A stretch of 64,000 bases of DNA from Leptoclinus maculatus (Eukaryota; Chordata; Actinopteri; Perciformes; Stichaeidae), in assembly GCA_032191485.1 (NCBI GenBank), contig JAVDOI010000003.1:18120649-18184648 (forward strand). The letters run 5' to 3'. Under the pieces are notes generated by a model that was not told where the DNA came from, did no database searches, and worked only from the letters and a program-made list of their open reading frames with translations. Shown here one piece after another: positions 34,316 to 45,263 of this stretch (the first letter of the stretch is position 1; each line of letters starts with the position of its first letter). The position numbers and the translations under genes are program-made.

Positions 34316-34405
34316 ATACATGAAAGCTGTATCAAAGTTCTCATCTAACCCTGAGCAACAAAGTGAATAAGCGTATTTCCCAAAAATGTCAAACTGTTGC
34401 TTTAA
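34316..34405 (+). mobile_element. Foldback element FB1, end of right arm
   Basis: Reads gctgtatcaaagttctcatc, then agtgaataagcgtatttccc and gtcaaactgttgctttaa, matching the terminal part of the FB1 right arm at 53935-54020. Likely once joined to the left arm at 32205-32560. Confidence 0.65.
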
Positions 34406-35463
34406 GTAATTTTCCCCCCACAGATCATTCGCCATGTGTCTACAAGAGAGTTGGCGTCTCTGTTCCTCATCAGTGGACTCCTGACAGACGTGCTCTCCCG
34501 CCCCAATAATCAACCCCCAAAAAATGAGGGGAGATGTTTTCTCTCGGCTGCTAAGTGGGAACAGAAAAGCGCAGTGGGAAGGAAAGGGAAGGGAAGGGGG
34601 GTGGGGGGGGTAGTCAGCTGAAGATTGGAATTCTCTGAGACGTGTTTGGCCCCCACCTCCATGGGCCCTCCCGAGCCAAGTTAGCCGTTAAATCCCCCTT
34701 TCTTCTTACTGATGACCCGTGAGTGATGTGGGGGAGGGGTCACAGGGTCAGTGAAGAGTGTAGCGGGGAGGAAGGGGAGTGGAGGGATGGTGATGATGAT
34801 GATGATGATGGTGGTAGTGCAGGGGAGGGGGGTAAAAAAACGAAGACGAGGCAAAGCCTGGCGAGGAGGCGCACTTGTCTTTCCGCTCCTGTAATCCCTC
34901 CAATTTGGATTATTAAATCTAAATCTGTGTTCCGGATTCATCAGAGCCCACATTGCTCGCAAATTACTCCCAGGTGTGTCGAGGACATTGCTGCGCATGG
35001 AGATGAGAACACGAACCAGCAGCATGGCCGCTTATGGATGCAATCACACACTTTGGTGCAGCCTGGAAAGTCTGAAGTAGTTAGTTATGAATAATGTTGC
35101 TGCCGGGCAAAACTCCAGCTTGATGATTTCTCTTTTTTTGCTCCCTGATGGATTGAGAAACTTCTGGGTTGGGTGGAGTTTGTGAACCCTTTTTAGATGA
35201 GCTTATAAAACCAAACAAACTGTTATATAAGCTCATACATTTGTCATACATTTGTCAGGCAGCTGTCAGCACCTGCAAAGCTGATTGTATAAGACGGCAT
35301 ACTGATATTGCTCACGATGTGGTAATTCTCACTGGGTACAACATGTTCCAATGTGATGTGGTATGTTTGAAAAGGTGTCATGTGAAACTCGGAGATTAGA
35401 AAAGGACAAAACGAGTGGGAGTAGTTGTGTATTCAGTGCCTTCTCGAAATGCTGTGAGACTGA
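34406..35463. other. Non-coding stretch, partly unique
   Basis: A frame from the acceptor-like cttttccccccacag region (about 34410-34424) stays open to about 34621 but has no recognised product or donor. G-rich at 34595-34612; (gat)n at 34791-34810. The segment at about 34855-34990 shows no repeat match and balanced composition; it is a candidate conserved non-coding element only. Confidence 0.4.
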
Positions 35464-35600
35464 ATATAACCTTTATTTAATCAGGTAATCTCACTGAGTT
35501 CAAGATCTCTTTTGCACGAGAAACCTGAGAGAACAAAAAAACACACACGAACAGACACAGCAGAGGGACAAATACATACAATACAATATTAAATCATTGG
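35464..35600 (+). repeat. tttatttaatcaggtaatctc-type dispersed repeat
   Basis: Reads aacctttatttaatcaggta, then atctcactgagttcaagatc, tcttttgcacgagaaacctg, then an AT-rich end with atacatacaatac. I recognise this as a frequent percomorph short repeat. A smaller fragment lies at 18886-18938 inside another repeat. Confidence 0.55.
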
Positions 35601-35679
35601 TTTTTGATAAAACTGAATTTGAAACTGTTATCTTAAAAACTTTTTTATGGCTTACATGTTAGCAGATATACTGTATGTC

Positions 35680-36545
35680 TATTTACACATCCAGCAGACA
35701 CAGAGCAACACTATCATCTTTTAGCTCTGTGTTTGGTCTCCACCAACTCCTCCAAATAAATCAGAATCAGCTTTATTGGCCATGTATGCGTAATACGCAT
35801 ACAAAGAATTTGACTCCGTTTTTTCGTTGCTCTCCACGTACATACACAGAATATACAAATAAACAAGAAAAATACAAAAAATAAAAACAAGGACAACAAA
35901 AAAAGTAGAACAGATGTAAGCATAAACATTTAACGACTATGTACAATATAAATATATATCCAAAAGGTATTGGTTCAGAATGTCTGATTAATTGTTCATG
36001 AGAGTGACGGCCAGCGGAAAGAAGCTGTTCCTGTGTCTGGTGGTTTTGGCGTACAGTGCTCTGTAGGCCTACCAGAGGGGAGGAGTTGGAACAGCTTGTG
36101 TCCAGGGTGTGATGGGTCTGCGGTGATCTTTCCAGCCCGTTTCCTGACTCTGGAGGTGTACAAGTCCAGGATGGAGGGCAGGCTGGCACCAATGATCCTC
36201 TCTGCAGACCTGACAGTCCGTTGTAGTCTGCTCCTGTCCTGTTTAGTGGCCGATCCAAACCACACAGTGATAGAGGAGCAGAGAACAGACTGGATGATAG
36301 AGGAGTAAAACAGGATCAGCAGCTCCTGAGGCAGGTTGTACTTCCTGACCTGGCGCAGGAAGTACAACCTCTGCTGGGCCTTTTTTTCCCGATGGTGTCG
36401 ATGTTGGAGGCCCACTTTATGGCTCTTTAGCTGCTAAATTCACAAGTTAATTTGGTCTGCTGTTTGGTGCTGAGCAGGTAGTGCACAGTGGGGTTTTAGA
36501 GCCTTTTTGCCAAAAATGAGACTGTGAGTGAACCAAAAAAGCAAA
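35680..36545 (+). repeat. Dispersed fish repeat R1, copy 3, split by a LINE
   Basis: Left part (about 35680-35756): acacatccagcagacacaga, then gtttggtctccaccaactcc. Right part (about 36420-36545): gctctttagctgctaaattc, ggtgctgagcaggtagtgca, ctgtgagtgaaccaaaaaag. Compared with copy 1, the sequence between the parts is replaced by the LINE at 35757-36420. Confidence 0.7.
35757..36420 (-). mobile_element. L2/Jockey-type LINE 3' end inserted in R1
   Basis: The minus strand encodes the C-terminal region of a LINE ORF2: KKAQQRLYFLRQVRKYNL, then SSITVWFGSATKQDRSRLQR, AERIIGASLPSILDLYTSRV, ADPSHPGHKLFQLLPSG. After that a frameshift leads to YAKTTRHRNSFFPLAVTLM. The 3' UTR read on the plus strand begins aatcagaatcagctttattg, then gaatttgactccgttttttc and ttgctctccacgtacataca, typical of this fish LINE. 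It starts at a 5' truncation point near 36415. Not functional. Confidence 0.8.
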
Positions 36546-36607
36546 GTTACTGAGATCTGTGAATATTATGTTCAGGAATAATAATACAAAAAAAGTGTAA
36601 AAATAAG

Positions 36608-36681
36608 CTTCTCACAGGACTCCAACCCAAGTCTCCTGGGTGAAAGTCCTAAGTTTGACCCATTCATCCACCACAACCTAC
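36608..36681 (-). pseudogene. tRNA-Glu-like relic (tRNA pseudogene or SINE head)
   Basis: On the minus strand: tggtggatgaatgggtcaaa (A-box side), then ggactttcacccaggagac (anticodon arm with ttc as in tRNA-Glu), then ttgggttggagtcct (B-box and T-arm). Order and spacing match tRNA-Glu. The acceptor ends do not pair and there are many substitutions, so it is not a working tRNA. It is either an old tRNA pseudogene or the head of a tRNA-derived SINE whose body I cannot delimit. Confidence 0.5.
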
Positions 36682-38822
36682 TCTTTATATTTACTTTTTC
36701 ACTCTACTCTACTAAATCTTAAAAGCCTTTTGGTTGGTTAACTATTGCTATATTAAGTAACTTGGCAGGGTATAAATAGCTGAATAGCTGCCATGTGACT
36801 ATTCTCCCTGGACGCAAATAAGACACTTATCTAACACACTATAATTATATTGTCATCACTGGAGAAAAACAATAAACGGTGTCTGTGGTGAATTAGGGGC
36901 CTTAGCCTTAATGTGAACTGTGAATCCGCCCTTTGACGTCCTACCCATCGTACCATCCAGGGGATTGGCATACCTCAGCCAATAGCATCAAAGCCACGGT
37001 GAAATGCGCCACACCCAGAATGCACTTCAGTATTTATTGAGATGAGTATCTATTATTAGATCTTGCTGAGCACCAGAGCTAACCTCCAGGTCTTACTGTT
37101 GCTTAGCTGTTGTCCTCTTTTAGCTGAAATGTCCACAACGTTACACAAGGATAGCTCGAAAAAAAATCAATGATTCATTTCCATGTTGCTTTGCTTTCTA
37201 CTAAATTGAATTCATGTGGCTCTTTTATCTTTTTGGAAGGGGACCATTTGTATTTTGGGCTATAGTTACGAAGTAAACAAGAGCTATGAGTCTTATGTTA
37301 CGAAGACTTCTGATTTATCGGAGCATTGACAAACCCCATTTTGCTCCGTTAGTAAATCCTCCGCCGCACTCGATTTCTTTGTCATTAACGCTGTGATCAG
37401 TGTAGTTGTGATTAATAACCGAAGACTCCAACTGCTGAATCACTGTCAGGCAAATAAACAACAACAATACAACTGGTTTTTATTGAAGATTACAGACTTC
37501 TATGTCATTTTGAGTCGTTGTTACCCTTCGTCATGCTTGTTTGTTGTGGTAAACTGCTCCGGTGGAAACATGCAAAGTAAGTCTTTCCGATTACAAACAA
37601 GTTAATAACACCTTTCCAGCTAATAATAATTATAACTGACAGGCGTATAATCAGTGCCATATCAAAACTGTGTTTTGCCCGGAGCGCTCCCTGAAGCAAA
37701 ATCAAAATGATGCCAACCAACAAATTTCAGCATGAGTGATAGCTTTGCTTTAAATACTGAGACAAAGGACAGAAAGGGAAGTGGTGGAAGTGACAGACGA
37801 AGGAGACGGAGAGTGCGCGCACAGCAATGCCGAGGTCAACACTTCTCCGCTTTGACTGAAGGAGCATGAAAACTGGACTGAGTACGACCGTATCTCCCAA
37901 ATCCTGCTATTGTCTAAATAGAGAGGTGGTTGTGGGGGTGTATTCAAGATTGGCACCAAGAAGATATAAAATAGATCTTGTTAAAAATCATGAAAAAATA
38001 CAGAGAGGGCTGGGGCTAAGTTACGTTAGTGACAAGGGCATAATGAGGCTATGTCAAAACAACAAAAACAATATCGTGTATCAAGGCCAACAACTTTATG
38101 TCTCTGCGCGGTGGTTTGACATTTAATAAACATTAAATAAACATTTATTCCCTCCTAGCAACACATCCACATAAACACAGCATCTAGTTTGCTGCACTGG
38201 TGTTCTCAGTGCCTAGTCCCCCTTCATCTGAGTTTCATATTCACAAAATATATTTGCATGATATATTAACACATATGTGTAGTGTGAAAGGTGTCGCTTG
38301 TGGGGAGAATTGTTGTCTGACTCTGCGTTTCTTATCAGCACTAGAATCTTTTAGCGTCTTTCATGCAAAATCTTTTTTTGTTTTGTTTTTCACAATATTC
38401 ATGTAGACTTATCTGATATTCAGTATCAAATTCTAAAGTACAATTACTGCGTGTAACTCAGCATGTTCATCTGAAGCCTGCTTCTTGGCCAACTTATGAA
38501 CTTCATCTGACAGTAGTGAGGCGTCTATCTATGCCGCTGTGTCTCATCTCTTTATCTTTCACATTCTCTTTTGTGTCATCTCCTGTGTGTCTTTTTTCCG
38601 ACCACATCACGCTAGCCGACCACAGCGCGCTGTACCCGATGCATCGATGCTATTCTAGCCCCTCTATGTATCTTCCAGAGGAAGTTCTATGAAGGTCTCT
38701 CTCCCCAGCTGTCGGTTTGGAAACCTACGTCTTTAGCCATGACCGTCGGCCTCTCAGAGACGTTCTCCATTTGTGTGGTTTGACCTTTTCAGACTTGCCC
38801 GACACCTCTTCTTCACCCACAG
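36682..38822. other. Non-coding stretch, nothing recognised
   Basis: No repeat copies or RNAs supported. Near 38700, acceptor-like tctctctccccag is followed by an open frame without a convincing donor. The next candidate, at 38823-38875, is listed separately. Confidence 0.45.
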
Positions 38823-38875
38823 ACAACAAGGCAGAGCGCGAGGATGTGTGGGAGGCGTATTGCACTGGAACACAG
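38823..38875 (+). other. Candidate 53-bp coding exon (weak)
   Basis: An excellent acceptor (cacctcttcttcacccacag) and an acceptable donor (cacag/gtagac) bound 53 bp that are open in all three frames. In one frame it reads NKAEREDVWEAYCTGTQ, which looks protein-like. I do not recognise the protein, and no neighbouring exon in compatible phase was found. Its composition differs from the surrounding AT-rich DNA. It could be a chance pair of splice-like sites. Confidence 0.25.
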
Positions 38876-39539
38876 GTAGACAGACAAAGATAATAAGTGT
38901 TTTTATGTATTATATGCCATATCATTTGAATTTCATAAAATAACTTTTTTGCTACAAAGTCAAATCTACTAATTTTAAGTAAGTCAACTTCATTTATATG
39001 CCACCTTTTTTAACACAACTGCTTTACATTACCATCAGTACAGAAAACACAAATACTAAGTGCAAATGGCATATAAGAAAAAACAATCATTAAAAATACC
39101 GAAGTACACAAAGAATACAGCAACCAGTCACCACACAGATCAACCCTTGAAGTCAATAACTTTTCAAATGAAAGTAAAGCCAACTTAAAGAAATGGGTTT
39201 TTAGGTGTGTTTTGAAACATTTAACTCAACTCATTTCCTGATTGAGTAAAGTCAAAAGCTCTTTCATGTTCAGAGACAAGTTGTATCAATTACAGGGAGT
39301 TCATATTCAGACCTAAAGTCAATACGAGGTCAAAGGTGTTGCCTCAGTTATGAGTTGAACCTTGAGTTGAGACTTGCTGCACCAGGTTGAAGGAGTCAGT
39401 GATGAATCAGCGAGGCCTCCACCCTGCACCTCGGGGAGTTCAAAAGCTGTAACCCGGAGAACAGAGTTTGACTGAGTGGCAGCAGTCCCCAGTCAGAATT
39501 TTAAAAAATCCAGATTATGGGAAGTGATCTAATCATTCA
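38876..39539. repeat. Probable old dispersed repeat (weak)
   Basis: From about 38985, cttcatttatatgccacctt, ctgctttacattaccatcag, aaatgggtttttaggtgtg and aaagctctttcatgttcaga follow the order of a common fish repeat I recall, read from one strand. There is no second copy in the window, and the ends are not visible. Confidence 0.35.
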
Positions 39540-39660
39540 GTGAGTCAATCCCCATAGACCTCCATGTTAACATCCCTCCACCTTTGTGCTTCAGAAGCCC
39601 ATGGGTGACGTCATGAAGACTGCGTTCCATATCTTATACAGTCTTTTGGTGGAACCATAG
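39540..39660 (+). repeat. Fragment of a cccatgggtgacgtcat-type repeat (weak)
   Basis: tccccatagacctccatgtt, then gcccatgggtgacgtcatga and atatcttatacagtctttt resemble a common percomorph repeat. Degenerate and single-copy here. Confidence 0.4.
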
Positions 39661-40764
39661 AAGAAGAAGAGGAGATTTCCGATGTGCTTGAGTGAGATGT
39701 AAACAGACAACCATGTGGATGTGATATCACAGTGTGCTGCACATCCAAGAACCTGATTAGTGTGGGTGGATGCCCTCCCTGTTAAAAAGAGACGGGCGAT
39801 TAAAATTGTTAATAAAAGCCACATTATGAGGTCCACAGATTGACTGCAGCCAAGTATGAAGCTGAAACGACTTGTAACTGCGCCAACTGTGGGAATGGTA
39901 CCTGAGTTAAAAATAGACTTTCCAGAGAGCTTTGGGAATTAAAAACAAAAATAAAAAGCTGTGTCAGTTGTTTTCAGGTGGACTATTACTCGCCTAATGG
40001 AGGACGGAAACCCAACAACCAGATATGAGGAGGAGAAAATTGGCCGAGGCAGTGAAGGCTGGACTCTGTCACGAAAAAAGTGAAGCACCCTGTGGGCCAC
40101 CGTAGAAGAATCTATGGCCAGAAGATTCTTAAACCACTGAGCATGCAACTAAACCAGTAAATGTTGTCTCTGAGCAGCCGGCAGTGGAACAAAATAGACC
40201 AACACCCACCGAAACCTCTGCAACAATACTATCCAGCAGTAATCAAAACAAACACATTCAGCACATATTTGCCAAAAAAACAAGAACACAAAATGAATCG
40301 CCTGATATTATTTCCTTGAAGCTAAAATCTGTCATGTTTTGTCATATGAACAAATATGTTATTGTATCCACCTGGGTGGAGGACATTGTGTATTTATTGC
40401 GTTTGCTGTTGAGCAATGTCGATCAGGTTTGTCGGGTTACGCCCATTTGTTTGACAATACCAATACTATCTAACTTCAATAGACTGCAATATGTACATGA
40501 TTCACTACTTGGATATCCGATGACATTTATACAGCAGCAACAACAACGAAACTATGATGTCATTGTTTATTCTATTTTTAATTTAGTTCGTCCTCGAAAT
40601 TGATCGAGATGCATTGTCTGCCTGAAACGCCTGCTAAGAACACAGAGATTCCAAATAAGGTTTATCTTCGATCGTAATTTGTTCCAAAGCTAGAGCACGT
40701 CACTAAAATACAGTTTAGAAGAAGATTCTCCATCTTAAACATGAATCTGTGTTGGTGCAACCCA
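39661..40764. other. Non-coding stretch, nothing recognised
   Basis: The 139-codon plus-strand frame at 40184-40603 is AT-rich and Asn/Gln/Ile-rich, without a known domain, splice context or codon bias. It is not called as a gene. Confidence 0.45.
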
Positions 40765-41050
40765 GCCATGAGCGTCTACAGCCATGCTAGCAGCACTGTG
40801 AGGCTGTACTTTGGCACTTTGGCAATTATGATGCTTACATGCTGATGATTAGCAGGTTTATACAATTAACCACGTTCACCATATTAGGTTTGCGTTTTAG
40901 CTAATGCTAACGTTTGTTAACTAGCACTAAACACTTATCAACAAATTGAAATGTTGTCCAAATAACAAATGACATTTCAAGTAATTCTGTGGGAAACATG
41001 AACATGTGAACCAGATTTCATCTGAATCCATTCAATATTTGTGATTTTGT
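40765..41050 (+). repeat. G1 dispersed repeat copy
   Basis: agccatgctagcagcactgt, gctgatgattagcaggttta, aaccacgttcaccatattag, gctaatgctaacgtttg, ctagcactaaacact, then caaattgaaatgttgtcc and agatttcatctgaatccatt. This is the longest left-to-middle copy of G1 in the window. Confidence 0.65.
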
Positions 41051-44000
41051 AATCAAGAACGTCCTCCCGAATTGTATTCCTTACATCCATTTGCCAATAC
41101 ATACAGGCGCACACAGCGTGGTGGTTGGTTAGAGAATCACCTGGATACATACCATGTGTTAGCAAGCTACTGCCATGCTGTTGGGCCCTTGAGCAAGTCC
41201 CGTCTGGGCACCAAGATGCTGCTCTGTAGCTGAACTTGACCTCTGACTGTACTGGAGAGTGCAAGCACAAAAATGCCATGTGCTTATTTTTTATTGTGAA
41301 CTAATTTAATTACATTTTGTTTTAATATTACAGCCGCCGGATACTGGTCTTACTGTTGCTGGACGCTTGAACATGGGGAGGGTGTCCGAGGAGGTGAGGG
41401 AGGAGGGAGATGTGGGGGCAAGCGGTCTGGACAGGGTTACAGTTGGGGGGGGGGGGGGTCATGTGCATGTGAGTGGACGACAATGGTCCTGCTGTGTGAG
41501 CGGAGGAGAAAGGTGTGGGTGGGATGGGAGAGTGGTTGGTGGTTGGTGGAGAGGTTTGGGAGGATAAGGAAGGTGGGGTGGAGGGGGATGAGGAGGAGGA
41601 GGTGGGGGGGGAGGGGTTGGTGGAGGAGGGTCAGGAGGAGCCCATGGAAATGCAGATTGCCTCTTTGAATTGTATTGCCGGGCTCAGCTTTGATGTAAAG
41701 GGGGAAAAAAAGAGGGATTTCATACAGACTAACTTTCACCATGCCTCCCCTCCTCCCTCCCTCCCGCCTTTAGTCCCCCACTGCTCCTCTCTCCCTCACT
41801 CTCTCCTCTCCCTTCAACTGACAAAACAGACCCTCGGGCACCCTGAGCTGCCTCCTCCAAGACCAGTCCAATGCTAATCAGTAAAGCCTAGATTTTAAAA
41901 TGTAATTCATTGCACATATTTATTCAGAGAGACACTACAACATTCGTCATTTGGTAAAATAAAACAACACACTTTTTTCACGCCCTCCTGTGGCCATTCA
42001 GGTACAAACTGTTGTCTGTCCAATGTGGAGGTAACATGATGTTGTTTTAGCACCGTGAAGTCCACTATGAGGTTTAGAGGACAGATCCATGAGTTTCAAA
42101 GCGTATCAGATGCCCACACACTGCACAGCCATTTGTAATATTATGAGGAAGAATTTTACAACTGTGGGAACTTACCAATGACGGCACTAGTTTCATCATT
42201 TGTCTCAATGATCGCCAGGTAGATACAGTGATACTTCTAGCTACTTGAGCCAGAAGTTTTACAGAAAATTGTATGCAAATCATAACGTCAGCGGGTTTTT
42301 AGGAAGGTCAGTCAGAGTACTCCACAGATTTAGCATTGCACTCCACATTGTCGGACTCACGATGGACCAAAAAAAAAAAGGATCAGAATTGATGCAGCAG
42401 AACCAGAGATATCGTGTTTTTTCCAACATTTTCAAGCGTATTCACTCTGGATGACATTCTTGCATGAACATCTGCTTTTAGTGATGAGAACCAGTAGCTT
42501 AATGCGGATAGAACGGCAACAAATTTAGAGAAACAGATGCCGTTTATCAGCATCACTCGGGCACACCCAAAGTACACAAGCTACACAAGTACACACAGAA
42601 ATTTGCTTAGTCGCCTTACTACACACACATAAGCTCCTCGTGTGGTTCTTCATGCACTCAAGACCTGTTGATTGGGCGCTTAATCCAAGCTGAATATAAA
42701 ACCGTGGATTGTTTTTGATGGACAATACACTGTAACACCCCTCACCCTCCTTCCCGATTCGAAACGCTTTCCCTCCTCGCTCATCTCCCCCTTTTAGAAC
42801 CTTCCTTTCACCACAGACCTGCATTTCTGATTAGGGAAAAGAAAAGAACACGCACAAAAAAACCCAACAGAGTTCAGGTTTTGAGGTGGTCTGGAAAATG
42901 CAGAATGGGCATATTGAAATACAGATAAAAGGAAAAAGGAGATTGAATAGTGAGCCATGCAGAAGCGGTTGGCTAATTAAATCTTTATACCGTCTTTCTG
43001 AGGAGAAGCTAATCTGGTGGGTGGGAGCTGGCCTGTCCTGCTTTTATGAGTTTTCAACAACTTTTCTTTTCTTGTTTCATGCATTCGGTTTCTGAGCCCA
43101 CCCCTGGGTTTCTTTAACCTCGGGGAGATTTCTTTTTTTTTCCGTTGCGTTTGATGGAAGATTGAGAGCGATGCGGACAATGCAGAGCCTCATTACTGGA
43201 ACTGAGGGGAGATGTTGAGAGAGAAAGTAAATCACTCAGCAAGGAGGAGGATTTAGTGCAATGCGAAGAGCTTTATCTTACATTTGAATATATGAATACA
43301 GTGGGTGGTGGGTGTGGGGGAGTCGGGTGAGGGGTGGAATAACAAAAGAAAGAGGAGAGGAAGTGTGCTGTAAAAGAAGCAGTTAGTGGCCAGTCTCATG
43401 TAAGGAGGACACACTGAGACTGCACTTTTGTCTTCATCCCAAGGAGACGGAGAGGGAGGAGGGGAGCCGATGATCTGAGATCAGATGTTTCCTCCTGATA
43501 ACAAGCAGCTGTGATGATCACTTCCAGACTCAGGCCGGGGTTTTTTTCAGCAGCAAGGCCAGAGGTTGACGGTCCGTGTGCCCTGACCCCGGCCTCCTCC
43601 ATCCTCCTCATCTCTGCTTCCCCTCCCCTTTAGTTCCACCTCTCCAGCAGTCCTTTTTGACTCGTCAAGTCAGGAGACTGTGAGGCCCAAATGTTATTTG
43701 CTAAATTAGATAATGAAGGCTGTCCGTAATCTGTATTGGCACTCTAGTTGGTAAACAATGCTGTGGTGCCTTTGGGGCAGCAGCAGAAGTTGTTGTTTTT
43801 CAGGCGATTTGATGGTCTATCTACCTTGTTATCTATGTAAATCTTTATTTATTTATTTATCCCCTTAAAGCCCTGATCAGCCCTGATTTTTTGTTTAAGC
43901 AGCCTGAGGCAGCTTTTTGCACGATCCTTTTGCGTTTCCGAGCCCCTCGCATTTTTACTGGAGCGACCTGAACACCTCGAACTAAAAAACATTCAACTCA

Positions 44001-44057
44001 GAGTGGAGAAGCTGAGTATGACTTTACCAACCATAGTTACCATGATCTGAACAGAAA
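41051..44057. other. Non-coding stretch with G-rich and C/T-rich blocks
   Basis: G11-12 at about 41446-41458; gga/ggt-rich tract at about 41580-41640 followed by a C/T-rich tract at 41736-41817. Long overlapping frames at 41367-41877 on both strands are composition artefacts. A possible relic of the 4690-4865 repeat type lies at 41190-41260. The segment 42886-43100 has no repeat match. Nothing coding supported. Confidence 0.45.
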
Positions 44058-44072
44058 ACAGCAGGGGGCAAT
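44058..44072 (+). promoter_or_regulatory. CTCF-like motif (second, weaker)
   Basis: acagcagggggcaat fits the CTCF core except for the first base. Same orientation as the motif at 14331. Could be chance. Confidence 0.25.
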
Positions 44073-44169
44073 GAGTGCGGTAATTGTTTTAATTCATTTA
44101 AAGGTGCATAATACGCGATTGGGAGCATTTCTTTTGCCTTACAACGGCTCTCAACATGGCAATGTCTGA

Positions 44170-44365
44170 GCCGGCAGCAACGTAGTCTCACTTCTTACAT
44201 CGACCTGTATTCATCTGTTTGAGCGAAAAAGCTCTGATAAACCGACTATAAACTAGAAATACTAGTGAACACAATGGAGCATTTAACAGCTGAAGAGACC
44301 GATATTTCCTTGGTGGAGACCAAAACGGAGCCAAAAGGAGAGTGACTATCAGACCAGAAACATTC
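44170..44365 (-). repeat. Dispersed fish repeat R1, copy 4
   Basis: On the plus strand: gctctgataaaccgactata, gtgaacacaatggagcattt, aacagctgaagagaccgata, cttggtggagaccaaaacg. This is the reverse of R1 copy 1. The sequence just upstream (44143-44170) also matches 28675-28710, which suggests R1 is longer than the part defined here. Confidence 0.65.
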
Positions 44366-45227
44366 ATATTAATGCTGCTTCTTGTCTCTGTTGCAGGTTT
44401 TTGTGCTTCTTTGCAAATGTGTTACATTTGTTAGACTTCCAGAATACACAGATTGTGTTTTGGTGAATAACTCTGAAGTCAACTTAACTTTTGTTTATTT
44501 ACAAAAAACTCCACAGGGCCCCGTTAAGTATGTAAAGCTGGAAATATCATATTTCACTCTTTCAGTGTAAAATATCGACTTGCTGAGTCCATGTATTTCA
44601 TGGCTGCACCATTCCAGCACATGGAAATATTATAGATGTGTTGTCCATTACTTTACACGCATTTTCCAAAAAATTTGAATACTGTATGGCACAGTATTGA
44701 TACAGTATGGAAACTTTTTGGGATCTCCAAGAGAATTTGAAATGATGTTATGTGAGTTTCAACAATGATTCAACAATGTTTGGCTGCACTGAAAGAGTTT
44801 GTAATCATTGGCCCAGAGGCAGACCAGTGAGCTAGCTAATTAACTGTACCGTACAAATTCACCAACAAAAGGCACGCATACTGTACAATTCTGACTGGGT
44901 ACAACTCATTAAAATACTAAAAGAAGAACGTGAGAGGGAGAACAAAGGCAGGTAGAGAGCACGGGAATGCACGGAGAGGGAAGAGTTAAGTCCATTTCCT
45001 GAGTATAAATTAAAAGCGTCTTGTAATCACATTGCAGGAATGCAGTCGGTGTACACTGTTAAACACTCCCTAAGCCCTGGCTCCAGTTCACTCTCTCAGC
45101 ACTGCACACAAAGGAGCCTTTGTTCTCTCTGCTCTTGAAAAGCAATGCTCAGTCACTCCCTCCTCCTCCTTCTCTCCCCTCTCTCTGCTCTCTCGCTCTT
45201 GTGCTGTTTCTGTCATTCCCCCACACA

Positions 45228-45230
<3 letters not shown>
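44366..45230. other. Non-coding stretch, nothing recognised
   Basis: The strong acceptor-like cttgtctctgttgcag at about 44381-44396 lies beside the repeat and has no convincing exon after it. Confidence 0.4.

Positions 45231-45258
<28 letters not shown>
45231..45258. repeat. (TC)14 microsatellite
   Basis: TC run of 28 bp inside a C/T-rich region (about 45155-45350). The Leu/Ser-rich frames are artefacts. Confidence 0.95.

Positions 45259-45263
<5 letters not shown>

Noticed and set aside
34424..34623. Acceptor-like site followed by a 60-codon open frame
   Set aside because: No recognisable protein, ends in poly-Gly from a G-rich tract, and starts right beside a foldback repeat end.
40184..40603. 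139-codon plus-strand frame
   Set aside because: AT-rich, Asn/Gln/Ile-rich product without domain, homology or splice signals; chance frame.
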